Positions 31,200 through 43,900 of a stretch of DNA of 64,000 nucleotides are shown here, one piece after another. The stretch's first letter is position 1, and each line of letters starts with the position of its first letter. Source of the stretch: Nothopassalora personata (lineage: Eukaryota > Ascomycota > Dothideomycetes > Mycosphaerellales > Mycosphaerellaceae); the NCBI GenBank assembly GCA_033816765.1, contig CM066295.1:682001-746000 (forward strand), read 5' to 3'. Under the pieces are notes generated by a model that was not told the DNA's origin, made no database searches, and was given only the letters and a program-made list of their open reading frames with translations. The position numbers were made by a program, and so were the translations under genes.

Positions 31200-34100
31200 C
31201 AGAAAACATCTAGGAAGCAGAAGTCTACCCTATCTGTCCTATTAAGGAGCTTAGTTTAATACTAAGTAATAGGTAATCTAGAAAAGGACTCTATACGGCT
31301 TACTATAAGCTAATACCTTAAAGACACTCTATAGGCAGAACTGCATCGAGATACTATTAAGAAGGACTTTAAGTAAGTTATTTGGAACTCTACTAGGAGA
31401 GACAGACCTATGTCCTAGCTCCGAGACTACACCGCTCTTTCTTTACCGTACTAAGTAGGCCTTAGTATCTACACCTACGAACCTTACTATTCTATACTAA
31501 AAGCCTTAGCAGGACCTAAGCTACGACTTTGAAGCATATACACCTTGTTTTATTACATTCAATTTATTATAGATTCACACTAAGAGAAAGGAGAAGAGAA
31601 TGGAACTAAAATCCCAATTCTTAGGAGAGACAACTAGAAGAGATAGTTCAACCTTTGGAGATAAGGAACTTAAGAAAATAGTGAAGAAACTTAGCTCTAA
31701 CATACTATCACTCTAGAAGAACTAGGCCTAGTCTCCTTCCTCTAAAACAAGGAAGACTAGGAAAGGTTTCTCTACCTAAGAGCTACCTAACTTATACAAC
31801 TCATCCTAGAAGACAATGTCTAATAATAATAAGTATAATAAAGTGGCTCACTCAACTATAGAAGTCTAAGGCAAGTTCCCCTTATTAGAGTAGTTACTTA
31901 ATTCTTATGCTTTATCCTATATAACTAACTAGAACTGCCTCTTTAGATCCATAACTCCCTTAACAAAGAAGAAATGGATTAAAGTAGGAGGTAGGCATTT
32001 GTTAACCACTTATATTAGGACTGTAGAGATAAGTAGGAGATCTAGCAGGAAAGTTGTTTTAGAAGATGTTCTACTTATACCTAAGCTAGGGGTAAACCTA
32101 GTTTCTTAGAACTAGTTTAGTAAGCAGTTTAGTGTCTAACCTCCTTTATTTTCTCTTGTATCCCCCTCTAGCTAAACTGTTGTCTAGACAAGGCTTCTTA
32201 GGGGGGTTCTATTTATTAATAAGATTTCTCCTCTACTATAAGAAAGGGCACATTACTTATTATATACACTACTAATAGAGAATGCCTTTATAACTGCTGA
32301 ATTAGAGACTGACCTAAAACAGTAGGAGCTTTAGCATAGAAGATTTGCACACTTTAGGAAGAACTTACTCTAGAATCTTTATAAGGTAATAGACTTAAAA
32401 GAACCTATTCCTATTCCTAGGGATAGCTTCTACTAGTGTAGAGTGTGTTTAATAGCAAAGATAAAGAAGTACAAAGGTAAAGTTACTAAGAGAAGACCTA
32501 AAAGACTTGCCCTTGTATCTATTAATATATGTGGTCCACTGCTAACATTAAGGCTAGGGTTCAAATACTAGCTTAAGATTATTAACAACTTCTCTAGAAA
32601 AAAGTGGACCTATCCTCTTAAGAAAAGAGAAGATGCTCTAGTTGCTCTCTAGAACTAGAAGATTAAGGTAGAGAGGAAATTATTAGTATAGTTAAAAGCA
32701 GTTAGGCTTAATAATGTAAGGGAACTTATTACATTAGTTAAGTAGTAGGAGAAGGATTTAGGAATTAGGCTAGAGCATACTAAGGCATACAACTCGCTCT
32801 AAAATGGACTAGTTGAAAGGTTAATATAAACCGTAGAAGACTCTATAAGGGCAATGCTTAAAGAGGCCAAGATGCTAATTGAATTCTAGCCTAAAGCACT
32901 AGAAGCCTAAACCTATATAAGGAACAAACTACTAAATGGTCTAGACTATAATAGGTTCAAGGTTTCACTAGATAAAGCCTTTAATAGCATTAAGCTAACT
33001 ATTAACTATTTAAAGGTTTAGGGATATAAAGCTATTGTCTACATAGACATAAGATCCTAGCCTTAATAGGCAAGAAGTGATAAACTAATAAACAGAGGCA
33101 AAGAAGCAGTGTTTGTTAGATACGTTAAAAACATAGCTAAGGCCTAGCTCTTTTAGGAACTAGACATAAAAGCTGTTAAACAACACATATATATAGACTT
33201 CTTTAAGGACTAACCTAGAGGTAATATAGATCTTAATATTACAAAATTGAATCTATTAAGCAATGCACCAGCTAGGAGACCCTTAGGGAGGCTAAGGAAG
33301 GACATATCCTTAGAGCAACCTATTCACTATTTAATTATTCAGTAGAGCAGCCTAGTAACAGCCTAGCTAAGAAAGCTGTTTATGCAACTTCCCTAGCCTC
33401 TAAAGAATGTAGGGGAATTTTAGAAAATCGATAAGCTAATTAAGATAAGTTTAGTAGATCTCTAGGAGAAGAATATCACTAGGACACAAGTAACTACTCT
33501 TAGATTATCCCTTAGTAAGAGGAGGGCTAACCATGATATTAAGGGCTATAAATAGAAATAGAAAGCCCTAAGATCTAAAGTCCCTATACCTAAACTAGCT
33601 ACTAAAGTAGGAGAAGCAATAGACCTCTTAGAGAACCTTACTACTTACTACTAAGCTTTCTTTACAGCTATGCAATTAGTAGATGATTTAGTACTATAGG
33701 ATAGTAAATTCCTAGAAGAAGTTAAGGAGATGGCCTTTATAGCAACTATAGAAGTTATTATATATAAGTAAGAGATCCTAATTCTAAAGTCCTATAAGGA
33801 TGCTATAAATAATAAGAAATAGGGACACCTTTAGAAGGAAGCAATCTAGAAGGAGCTAGATGCTCTATAGAGTAACAACACTTAGGAGAATGCTGTTCTA
33901 CTAAAAGGAGCAAACTTAGTTACGTTAAGATAGGTCTTTAATGTTAAAAGAAGCATTAGTAGAGTGTTACGGAACAGTGTTATCGGTGCAAATGGTTGGA
34001 CAACGGAGCAGGAAACCAGACGAAGCTGCAGACATGGATGCCTGGGGAGTCACGTGACAGAGCGATCAGGACTGATCGGTCCTGATCACTCTTGATCAGT

Positions 34101-35780
34101 TGATCAGACTCGCTCAGGGCAGAGCAGGACAGATCACGCCAAGACATGGCACTATATAGACGACGCTTCTTTACGAGTAGATAGGAGCCTCGTGCTCAAC
34201 TCATTTTAAGTATACACCATATACTGTTTGGAACCACTACCTTCATAACTGATTGAGACATCCCTGCAAAGATCCAAGCCCGAGTTGTGATAACGTACAG
34301 CGGTTCCTAACATAGAGCCATTAAAAAGTTCAAGGCTAGGCTAGTTATAAGGGGCTTTTTATAGAAGTTTAGTATTGACTTTATAGAGATATTTACGCCT
34401 ACAGTTAGATAGGACACCCTTAGGGTGTTTATAGCTATTATATGTAAGAAGGATCTCTATCTTTACTAAGTGGATGTAAACAATGCGTTTATAGAAAGCA
34501 CCCTCTATAAAGACATCTTTATGTTACTACTACTAGGAGTTAAGCTTCTACTAAACATAGTGTTTAAGATCCTTAAAAGCTTATATAGACTTAAGCAAGC
34601 AGCTAGAGATTGGAATTAACTCTATATGTTAAAGCTTAGAGAGATTAGATTCACATAGTTAGAGGTAGATCCATGCCTACTTATTTATAAGGAAAAAGAG
34701 ATTATAATTCTTACATATGTAGATAACATTCTAATTGCTACACTAAAGTTAATAGATGTTCTCTAGTTTAAAAGAGAACTTAGTAAAGTCTTTAAGATTA
34801 AAGATCTTAGTAAACCTAAAAAGATCCTTAGTATAAGAGTCACAAGGGATAGGAGGAGAGGAATCCTAAAACTTAACTAGGGACACTTTGTTAGGGACAA
34901 CCTTGCTAAGATAGGGATAAACTATAAGAAGGCAGCACCTACATACTTACCTATAGACAGCTATAAGGCTCTTAAACCTTTAAGCTACATAGATAAGAGG
35001 TGTAACAAGGTAGAGTACTAAAGTATTAATAGTACATAGATATAGCTAGTAACAATTATAAGGCTAGACATTGCTTTTGCCCTAGGAAGGATAAGCTCAT
35101 TTATAAGTAACCTATCCGCCTACCACATAAAGGCTTTAAAGAAGATTACAAGATATCTAAGGTTATATCCTAATCTTAGCCTTGTCTTCTCTAGGTATAG
35201 AGAAGGATACCTAGTTGGATACTATAACTCTAATTATGCAATAGACAAAGTAGATAGAGTCTCTATCCTTAGGTATGTCTTCTTCCTCTATAGGGCACTA
35301 GTCTCCTAGATAAGCAAGAAGCAAAAGTCTATAGCAACATCCATAATAGAAGCTAAATACATAGCTATAAATGCATATGCAAAGCAATCCCAATTCCTAG
35401 CTTTACTACTAAGGGAGATGGACTGTCTAGAGTTAGTAGGAGACTGTTCCTATTAACCAAGGATTACTAGAAACCAGGAGACTATGTTAAGCTTAAGACT
35501 AGTCTAATTAAGAGGTAACAACTAAGCTGCCCTTACCCTAGTAAGGGATGTATATGTTTATAATAAGTTAAAGCACATTAACATTGCCTACAATGCTGTT
35601 AGGAAATTTTAGTAGAGAAGGCTTATTACTATGAAGTACACCCTAACATCTAAGATAGTTGTAGATAGGTTCATAAAGCTAAAGACTAGTCCACACTTCT
35701 AGAGGTTTATAAGCTAGCTCAACCTATTATAGAGGTCTAAATACTACTAATAGGAGAAGAGTAGACTATGACCTCCTATG
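31200..35780 (+). pseudogene. Copia-2 polyprotein, broken
   Basis: Gag and protease parts lie about 31200-32250, integrase about 32280-33250. RT is recognised by Y-VDVNNAFIESTL at about 34466-34504 and the active site YVDN (34716-34727; YVDD with the last Asp lost). RNase H reads SIATSIIEAKYIAINAYAK near 35330-35390. Many TAG and TAA codons. S4 interrupts it at 33965-34312 just before RT. Domain borders are approximate; gag was not resolved. Confidence 0.75.
33965..34312 (+). repeat. Solo LTR S4
   Basis: 348 bp, TGTTACGGAACAG...CCTAACA, duplication tagag (33960-33964, 34313-34317). Shares its last ~177 bp with S1; the first half is unlike S1, S2 and S3. No RIP footprint. Confidence 0.88.
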
Positions 35781-35795
35781 TAAGATAAGTAGGAG

Positions 35796-36042
35796 TGTTA
35801 AGATGTAGCATCTTAGGGGGAGCTAACAGTTAGGTTGTAATCTAATAGCCTAAGGCATCTACGATAACTTAGCTTATTGGAAGACACCTTCTCTCCCCTT
35901 TAGCTTAGATAGACATCTAACACAATTCACACATTGGTTCCTAATATATTACTACATGCCCTGTAGCTATTAGCCAGTTAAAGATTAATCTCTTACTCTA
36001 CTCCGCTGCCAACTACGTATCCTGTTAGGTCTTAACTTAATA
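35796..36042 (+). repeat. 3' LTR of Copia-2
   Basis: 247 bp, begins TGTTAAGATGTAGC and ends CTTAATA (CA to TA), then the duplication gggct (36043-36047). Confidence 0.92.
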
Positions 36043-36047
36043 GGGCT

Positions 36048-37677
36048 TTATAATAGTTAAGTAGCTAAATAGGAGATAAGCTCGATAGGTAATATTCCTA
36101 TAATCTTTTAACTTTATAGTAGAGTATAGGCTAGGAAAGAGTAATCTAGCTAATACACTATCGTAACGTAGTAACTATATATACGTATCGTAGTAGACGT
36201 CGAACTTACTTCCTACGCTATAAAGTAAGCTATCTTTCTAGAAGGAATCCCTACTAAGAGAGGATAAGCCTATAGTAAGGTACGTAACCGCTACCTACGA
36301 GAAGATATAGGATAAGGCGGTAATAGCGGTAGTAGGAGCTTATAAGCCGTAGGGGACCCGATTGCTACTAGTAAGAGTATACGCTATAATAATATAAGGT
36401 AGCCTAGGTAAGCTACTTATACTACTAATAAAAATTATATAAGGGAGAGACGTTAGGTACGTTATATACTTATCGTAGGCGCCTAGCGAAGGGGACGCTA
36501 AGGATTAGTATATAAAAGATAGGTTAGTCTATTACGGAAACGCGATTATATTACCCGAAGATTACATAGTAAGAGTATAGTTACTATATATATATATATT
36601 ATAATAACCTACTAGTAGGATACTTTAGTAAGGTAAAGACTAAAGAGCTACTATAATATTACTACTAGTAGAAATTACTTAGTAAGGATATAAGAGAGTA
36701 TATAGAAAACTGTAGAGCGTATTAAACCTTAAAGACGAGGCGCTGGTAAGCTATAACTACTACCTTAGCTAGACGGTCTATAGTAAGAAATTACTTTAGA
36801 TTTTATTATAGACCTACTACTAAGTAAGTAAGGAAAATATATATATGATACGATTCTAGTAATCGTTAACTACCACTCTAAAATAAACTTATATATTCCT
36901 ACGACTAAGATATATATAGCCGCCGAGCTTACGAGAATCTTATAAGACGAGATTGTATAGTACTATAGTATTCTAGCGGGTATAGTAAGTAACCGCGGGT
37001 TAGTATTTGCGAGTAGGTTCTAGAGTAACTTCTACTTCGAGGTATAGGTAAAGCGTAAGCTATCTATAGCCTTTTACCCTTAGGCTAATAGCTAGACTAA
37101 GAGGATAAACTAAACCTTAGAATAGTACCTTCGTTATTATTATAGCGAGAACTAGATAGAGTAGGCTAAGTAGCTAGCTATTACTAAATTTGTATATTAT
37201 AATAGCGTCTACTCTACGCTACGTATAAGTCTATTTAAGATAGCGTATAGTTAGAGACTAGAGATTACCCTAAGACCTATAGGATCTTAAGGTAAGATCT
37301 AGGAAGGGGAGGTGATAGTAGCGGTAGACTTAGTTAACTATATACGAGAAATACGCACTATACTTATAAAGCGCTAGTAAACCGTAGTAGATAACTAGGC
37401 TCGCTACTATAATAAGACTTATAAGGCTAAGAGCTATTATGTAAGTAATATAGTCTTATTATCTATAAAGAACCTAAGGTTAGTATTACTAAAGAAGAAG
37501 ATAGGTCTAAAGTTTAGTAGACCGTATTATATTATTAACGCTATTATTTCATAGGCGTACCGCCTAGTACTACTAGTAGAGTTAAGAATCTACGATGTAT
37601 TTAATATATCCCTCCTCGAGCCGTACGCGGGTAGTAAGAAGAATAGAGGTACTATACCCCTCGCTAATAAGGGTAGG
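36048..37677 (+). pseudogene. C2 integrase
   Basis: The core shows TLDFIIDLLLS and YDTILVIVNYHSKINLYIP at about 36790-36900 (first catalytic Asp present). Then SNRGLVFASRF near 36975-37020, where family members have SDRD, so the second Asp became Asn. Then the region of the catalytic Glu with NQTLEQYLR near 37110-37130. The end reads RIYDVFNISLLEPYAG near 37590-37630, the post-core segment that precedes a chromodomain in many Gypsy elements. B2 cuts in at 37678. Confidence 0.78.
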
Positions 37678-37839
37678 TGTTACGGGTAAATAACGTGTAT
37701 ACTAAAGTTCTATAAAGTATGTAACAAGTTCGATATAGAAGAAAGGGGAAGTCGAACGCTGTCTAAAGAAAAGGTATCGGAAAGCAATCCGAACGCATAG
37801 GCGTAGCCTATACTAAGAAATAGGGGCCCGCCCCTTATA
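37678..37839 (-). repeat. 3' LTR of B2
   Basis: 162 bp, same length and termini as the B1 LTRs; more TA changes in its first third. Confidence 0.9.
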
Positions 37840-37851
37840 CTTACCCCCCTT
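37840..37851 (-). promoter_or_regulatory. Polypurine tract of B2
   Basis: Minus-strand run of seven G with flanking purines abutting the LTR, as in B1. Confidence 0.7.
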
Positions 37852-38442
37852 CCCCTTCGCCGCCTCTAGCCGTAGTTCCGCCCGATAGATACCGTCCGTA
37901 TTCGTATTTACGCCGGTGCTCCCTATTGTCCTACCCGGAGCCTATTGTCCTAGCTATTTTCAGTACTTAGCGCTACTTTCTAATATTACTCCGTATTATC
38001 CTAACCTATTTATAGCGACGCCTATTATTAGGCTCGTAATAGGAAGTGCCCGAGCTACTCTTCCTTATTATCTAGCCCTACCGACGTCGAGGCGTAGTAT
38101 TATTACCTAGGTAAGTGTAAGGTTTACTATTGTCTACTAAGTAATAATAGCTATTATTATATATAAACAATAGGAACCTAGAATATATCTTTAGGTTCTC
38201 GTTCTCTTTTTCTTTCTTTCTTTTCCTTATTACCTACCGTAAGCCTAAGTAGCCCCCCTCCCTCCCCCTAGCTAAGCGTCCTTAGCTTTAGGGGGTATAT
38301 AATTACGTATCTCTTACCTACTGCTTAGGGATCCGACGTTTTCCCTACGGGTTCCGATAGATACTAATAGTATACCGTAAATAGAAACTACTATAACTAC
38401 TATATCTCCTATTAATACTATTAAGTAAGTCCGAATAAATTC
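37852..38442. other. B2 3' untranslated region
   Basis: Matches B1 1027-1500 apart from a stretch around 37870-37990 that has diverged or carries an insertion. No open frame that I trust; the short plus-strand frame here is a by-product of the base composition. Confidence 0.5.
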
Positions 38443-39400
38443 CTACGGAGACCGATATATTCTAACTATAACATAGCATAAAATAGCCTAACGCCGTATC
38501 TACTACGTTCCCTACGCTACTACTAGCGTAGACTACGTCTCCTAGTATATAAGTACCGGCCTCTACTATATTCTTATCGGGGTCCGCTAATTATCCTAGG
38601 GCGTAACCGCTTGCGCCTACTAGGCCTATAATACTAACCGTAAGCATTGCGAGGATATATATGTACTACGTAGACCCCGAAGGAAAATTATCGTTAACCG
38701 CGCGTTTTAGGCCGGAGCTCGCCTACGCCGCCTACGCTAAGTAGACCCGTACTACTAACTAGAACCGCGCGTAAGTATTCTCCCTAGCGGCCTCCGCGTC
38801 TTTTCTACCGGCTTAGGGTCTTTTAGCGACGACGCCCGTACTAAGCTCCGCGCCGTCCTTAAAGCCTAGAAGGCTTTAAAGCCTCTCTAGCGTACTAGCG
38901 TACTCTCCCGGTAAGTTTCCCTAGTCCCCGCCTCTTTATACGCGCTTACCGGTTCTTTTAGTACGGTCGCCGCTAAGGTTCTAGGTACTATAGCTAATAC
39001 CTAGCTTACCTTAAGGTAGACATATATACTACGGACCCCGTTATAAAACTATCGCTAACCGACTCTTTAATCCCGGGGACGCCCTACGCGACCTCTAGCT
39101 AGGCTAGCGCTACGTACGTTAGGCCTCGGCCTCCTCTAACTTACCTTCGGGTACCCTCGCCTTTCGCGCGGGCCGCGACTAGGCTATTATAGTATATAGC
39201 TATCTTAAAAGGGATCGGGCTCCGCTACTTTTATAGCGGACGCCGCTAAAATAAAACGTCCTTAAACTTACCTATACCTTCTTACTTCTCTCTATATCCT
39301 TAAAAGACTTCCTAACCTAAAAGAAACGCCTACCCTTTCCTAAACGCCTATATCTACGCTAAATCCCTAGTAATCCTTACCTTTTCGCCGTTTTACCCTT
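38443..39400 (-). pseudogene. B2 third frame with membrane-like segment (ORF3)
   Basis: Homologue of the B1 third frame. The hydrophobic segment reads YIYILAMLTVSIIGLVGA at about 38675-38600 against YVYVLVMLAISVIGLVGA in B1. Substitutions are mostly V/I/A exchanges, so hydrophobicity is preserved. One single-base difference near 38595 shifts the frame after the segment. TAG/TAA elsewhere. Function unknown. Confidence 0.4.
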
Positions 39401-39461
39401 CTTTTTATATCCTATACCTCCTTTGGTCCGTTATACGTTATTAGGTTACTATATTTCCTCT
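39401..39461 (-). pseudogene. B2 pol C-terminal end
   Basis: Last codons of the B2 pol frame, beyond the chromodomain. The intact Copia separates them from 46576 onward; duplication cctct at 39457-39461 and 46571-46575. Confidence 0.65.
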
Positions 39462-39679
39462 TATCACGTTGTGACGGCTGTCTGCGTAATTATTGGTGTA
39501 TAGGCTCATATGAAAGGAGGTGACAAAAGCGAGTTGTGTATTGCATGTATCTCAGCTAGAATTGAAAGGGGCTGCTTGTGAAAAGGCTGCAGGTGACTAA
39601 TCAATGTCACCTGATTCTTGGCGGCTGCTGCCTCAGGTTTGATTGGGCTGCAGCGCCGGTGCACGCTTGGATCGTGACA
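39462..39679 (-). repeat. 3' LTR of the intact Copia
   Basis: 218 bp. In element orientation it begins TGTCACG and ends CGTGATA, an imperfect terminal inverted repeat with TG...TA instead of TG...CA ends. Same sequence as 46353-46570 by eye. Confidence 0.95.
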
Positions 39680-39690
39680 CACCCCCTCAG
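39680..39690 (-). promoter_or_regulatory. Polypurine tract of the intact Copia
   Basis: CTGAGGGGGTG on the minus strand, abutting the 3' LTR; the plus-strand primer site for reverse transcription. Confidence 0.7.
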
Positions 39691-40992
39691 CTCGTGCGGC
39701 TTGTAGGTGAATGAGCTGATCGCATGTGATCGCGTGCACCCCATCCATCACCCATCACCCCACCCACCCACCCATGACGTAAGGCGTCGTTGCTGTGCGC
39801 TTGTTGGAGCTCCATTGTGAGCTGCACAGTAGGGCGATGAGTCAGCGTTTCAGGTGAGGCTATTGTCCTAGCCTCACATCCCCATTCACAATCTCACTAA
39901 GTCCCTCACACTGTAGTTAACCCATATAATAGGTTCTGAGCGATGTGATTCTTGTCCGGTGGGGTGGCTGAGCTGTTCTTGTAGCACTGAACGGCAAGGC
40001 GTGCTATCTCCCTGCATTTCAACGGACATGTGAGGTTGTGGGTTCGAGTCCTGGGGGTTATTATATCTGCTGAATTTATTGCTTGGCCTATCGTCCGCTT
40101 CAATGTCTGCTCCATTATTCTTGATCAAAATCCTAGGTGTCATAGTACGCTGTTGCTTCGGCAATTGGGGTGCCTTGCTGCTATCCAATGACAACGCATA
40201 TGTGACTTCGGTCACGGTCTCAGAGAACTCCGCTTCCTGCCTTAGGTAGAGATTACCATTCTGCTACGTCCTGGTGGGAACTCTTTTGCCTGATGAAAGG
40301 TCTTCACAGCTTGTGAAAGCCTTATCTTTTTGCTCAGGGCAAGGGTGATCCCAGCGACGGTGGTGCTGCAGGTGCTGTACGCCCAGCGGGTGGAGATGCT
40401 GTCTCTGAGTGAGGTGAGGACGATGATGGAGGCATCGATGATGTTATGACGATCGTTGTGATATGGTAACGGAGGTAGTGATGGTGATGCTGCCAGCAGT
40501 AAGGAAGTTGATGGTGTTTCGGCGCTCGTGATTGGCTGCGCCGTTGCTGGTGCGCATGCGCTGCACCGCTGCTGGTAACAGGGGTGTTTCCGGTCCTTTT
40601 GCTATTGGGCCAATGGGAGTCCGAGAAACACCTGGTGATGATGGTGCTAGGGCAGTGCCGGTGATGCGGAGCCGGTAGAGGAGACAGTAGTACCGAACAT
40701 ACCGTACATCCTCTGCCGGTCCATGTTGGTTGGTTAAGGAAAGAGGAAGGGTTTGGACCTGAAGAGGTGTTTTTATACAGTCCTGCTGCTGGTTCCTTCC
40801 TGTTTTGGCATAAAAAGGATAAAAGGGAAGTCGCATCCATCCGAATGCGGAAGGAGAGGCATGATGGAAGCAGCGCTTAGTGGTGGCTGATCACCATGTC
40901 GTGCATGCTGTGATGCGCCGAGAAGAGGAGTCCTGTAGTCAAAGCCTGGTGCTGGCAAGAGAAGAGCCACTGGTGTGGCAGGCCTACGCATC
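39691..40992 (-). other. Long 3' untranslated region of the intact Copia
   Basis: 1.3 kb between the stop codon and the polypurine tract, unusually long for a Copia element. On the plus strand it carries A-box-like TGGCTGAGCTG (39965-39975) and B-box-like GGTTCGAGTCC (40041-40051), also kept in Copia 1R. A full tRNA fold could not be made: the T stem pairs only partly and there is no acceptor stem. Several short overlapping frames here are not supported. Confidence 0.55.
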
Positions 40993-43900
40993 TTAAGCGT
41001 TGCTGCCATTCGCAGAGGGTGCTAAGGAGGGGGTGCGTGGGTCTACGCCCTCCTCAGCCATGTTGAGGAGCTGCACAAAGCGTTGGTGTTTCTGCTTTGG
41101 CAGCAGCTTGGTAAGCCCGTCTGCTGGCATGTCGTTTGTGTTGAGATACTGGATCTCAATGTCTCCTCGCTGGTCTCGTTGACGCAGCCAGTGATGGTGT
41201 ATGTCAACATGGCGTAGCTTGGTGTCAAGCTTTTGCCCTTGTTGGTTAACAAGGCGGATGGTTTGGGTGTTGTCACAGTACAGGTAGGTGCGCTGGTTGA
41301 ACTCGAGATGGATCTCGGCGAAGATGCGTTCCCACTGGATCAGCTCTGATGCCGCTTGTGACAGGCCAAGGAGTTCGGCTTCGGTTGAGGACTTAGTAAC
41401 AGTGATCTGCTTGGATGCTTTGTAGTCGACTGGTCCGCCGAAGAGCATGAAGATCCATCCGCTAGAGCTGGTCCTGTCGACGTTCATGCCGTAGGAGGCA
41501 TCTGATGCGCCAAAGAATTCATGGTTCTTGCCGAGATGTTCAGGCTGACTATGTAGGCCAGTAATGTGCTTGCTGGCGCCATACACAAGGCAGAGGTTCT
41601 TAGTCTCTAGGAGGTAGCGCAAGCACTGATCCGCAAGCTTCAGATGTGTGTCCGTTGGCTTGGTCAGGTACTGCGAAAGCATTGACAGGGAAAAGGCAAT
41701 GTCCGGGCGTGTGTGTGTTGCTGCGAAGTTCAGAGACCCAATACGCTGTTGGTACGCAAGGATCTTCATGGGGTCTGCAACATGGCCCTTAGGCACTGTC
41801 CAGTCGAGGTGTTGATCCACTGGCACTGTTGTCTTGCGTGCGCTGGTGGATATGCTGAACTTAGCGGCGAGCTTCTCAATGTAGTCCTCTTGTGAGAGCC
41901 ATAGCAGTCTCTTTTGCCGGTCTCGTGTTACCTTGATTCCTAGAAACCAGGCAAGATCTCCAAGCTCGTGCATCTCGTACTTGGCAAGCAGACGCTTCTT
42001 GATGCTAAGTGCATGGTCCTTGTGCTTGCGGTGATACAGCATGACCAGGTCGTCCACATAAAAGAAGAACATGACCTTGTTATTAAAGTAGATGCATTCG
42101 GAGTCCGAGAGAGGAACCATTCCAAGGGAGGCCAGCGTCTCGGTGAGGGAGTTGTACCACAACAAAGGGGACTCCTTCAGTCCGTAGAGGGCCTTGACTA
42201 GTTTGAGAGCGTGTCCATCGGCAGGGCGATCGATTCCAGGAGGCGGCTGTAGATACATAGTGTATGGCAGGTCTGAGTTCAAGAAGGCGTTGACAACATC
42301 AAACTGTTCAGCTTCTAGGTCGAAGCTCGCGGCCATAGCACAGCAGAGGCGAAACATGCTTGCTGGCAATGTAGCGGCGTATGTATCCAAGTGTGTGCCC
42401 TGTAGATCGCCTCTTGCGCATAGCCGGGCCTTGAAGCTCTTTAGCATGCCATGCTCATCCAGCTTGTACTTGTACACCCACTTCAGCGGCAGTGGTGGCT
42501 GAAGTCCCTCCTCTTCTTGCTGAGCATCATGATCCTTCTCTTGCTGAGTTGCCCATTTGAATGTGCCAGTAGAGATTGCCTTGGCAAACTCCTTGGCCAT
42601 AGCTTCACGCCATTGTTGGGCGAAGCGGTGCTTCATGGCGGCACGGTAGTTCAGAGGTTCGGGCGGAAGGTCATCGCGGTGCATCGACGTGATGGTGTTG
42701 ACACGGCGTGTGGGGGAGGATCGGCGTGTTCGTACGACATCGTGGTGCTTAGGTCTCGGGCGGATGCCCGCCATCTGGCTGATGACAACGTTAGCGACCA
42801 TGATATTGTGCAGAGCATGGTGGAAGTAGGCGGTTCGGAGCCTCTTCCCAGTGTCGGTGAGGGTGTAATTAGTGTCAGCGGAAAAGTCATCCATTTGGCT
42901 GAGTTCTTCGAAGGGGATTGCTGAGGGGGGAGGAGCGGCAGCGACGTCTGAAGTCGTCGAAGCATCTGCTTCTGCCATAATCTCCTCACGATCTTCCTCT
43001 GTGAGGGCATCCATCAACTGCTGTTGCAGTGTGTTGATGTACTGTTGTTCAGACGCGTCACTGTTGTTTACCGCGTTGTTGTTGTAGTCAGAGTTCTCTG
43101 TGCTCTCATTGGTCGCTGGTTCGACCCCGGATTTGACCTGGTCTCGTGAAAGTGCAGGGGTTATAGCGTCATTTGTTAATGGCCAATCAGGTGGCTCGAA
43201 ACTGCTGCCACTTTCTAGGTGGTTGAATGCTGCTGAGGAGCGGTGCTCTGGCCAGTGTGGTTCTTGCCCAAGGAGGAGTTGATGGGCGTTTTGATGGTAT
43301 TGACGAGGGTTTTGATGGAGCGGCTGCTGTTGGGCCTGTTCTTCCACCCCCTCGGCCTGTAGTGTGTCGTGCTCATGGTGAGCCACATACAGGTCGTAGT
43401 ACTGTTCAGGCTCTTCAGCCGGTTCTGCCGTCGCGATGTTCTCAACAGGGGTTGAGTAACCAGCAGTGAGAATTGATGGGTCGTAGAACGTGGTCTCATC
43501 AAAGAGGACGTCCTTTACCCGCATAACCCTATCTTTCGATGGGTCCCACACCCTGTAGATGTTGGTGGAGTCGTAGCCCACAAGGTATCCGATCAGTGCT
43601 CGTTCTTTGAGCTTCTCAGTCTTGCCTGGTTGAGTGGTGCCATGAATGTACACGTAGGCTAGGCAGCCGTACACCACCATGTGGCCCACATTTGGTACCC
43701 TGCCTGTTGCCAATTCGAAGGGAGTCTTCCAGCCTTTTGATTGGATTGGTGACCGCCATAGGATGTAGCAGGCTGCTGCGGTGCATTCGTTCCAGAGCTT
43801 CTCAGGTAGGCGAGCGTGGATGCGGATTGTGCGTGACATCGTGATAATGACGCCGCCCGCTCGTTCTGCTGGGTCCTGGTTTGCACTGTAATCAGCAGTG

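Larger units (their letters stand above)
30876..36042 (+). mobile_element. Copia-2 element, degenerate
   Basis: Plus-strand Copia of a different lineage from Copia 1: 247-bp LTRs, duplication gggct (30871-30875, 36043-36047), initiator tRNA-Met half primer site, and integrase, RT and RNase H in Copia order. It contains solo LTR S4. CpA and TpG loss is milder than in the surrounding C2, so it saw less RIP. About 4.8 kb without S4. Confidence 0.88.
27694..37677 (+). mobile_element. Gypsy family C, copy C2, RIP-degraded, 3' end not seen
   Basis: Plus-strand Gypsy element in D. Its first ~1.2 kb match C1. Order: leader and gag, zinc knuckle, protease, RT, RNase H, then Copia-2 (30876-36042, duplication gggct), then integrase to 37677, where B2 begins. 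No LTR can be delimited because the other end lies outside. Its protein sequence differs from the A and B chromoviruses. Whether it carries a chromodomain is not visible. Confidence 0.78.

Noticed and set aside
37916..38110. 64-codon plus-strand frame near the B2 LTR
   Set aside because: Lies in the B 3' untranslated region, opposite to the element, and is not open in B1.
39961..40060. A complete tRNA gene in the Copia 3' UTR
   Set aside because: Only A- and B-box-like words are present; the T stem pairs poorly and no acceptor stem can be formed.
40334..40840. Overlapping 130- and 168-codon frames in the Copia 3' UTR
   Set aside because: Low-complexity Ser/Pro/His-rich translations of repeats in the UTR. 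They are not clearly kept in Copia 1R and overlap each other in two frames.
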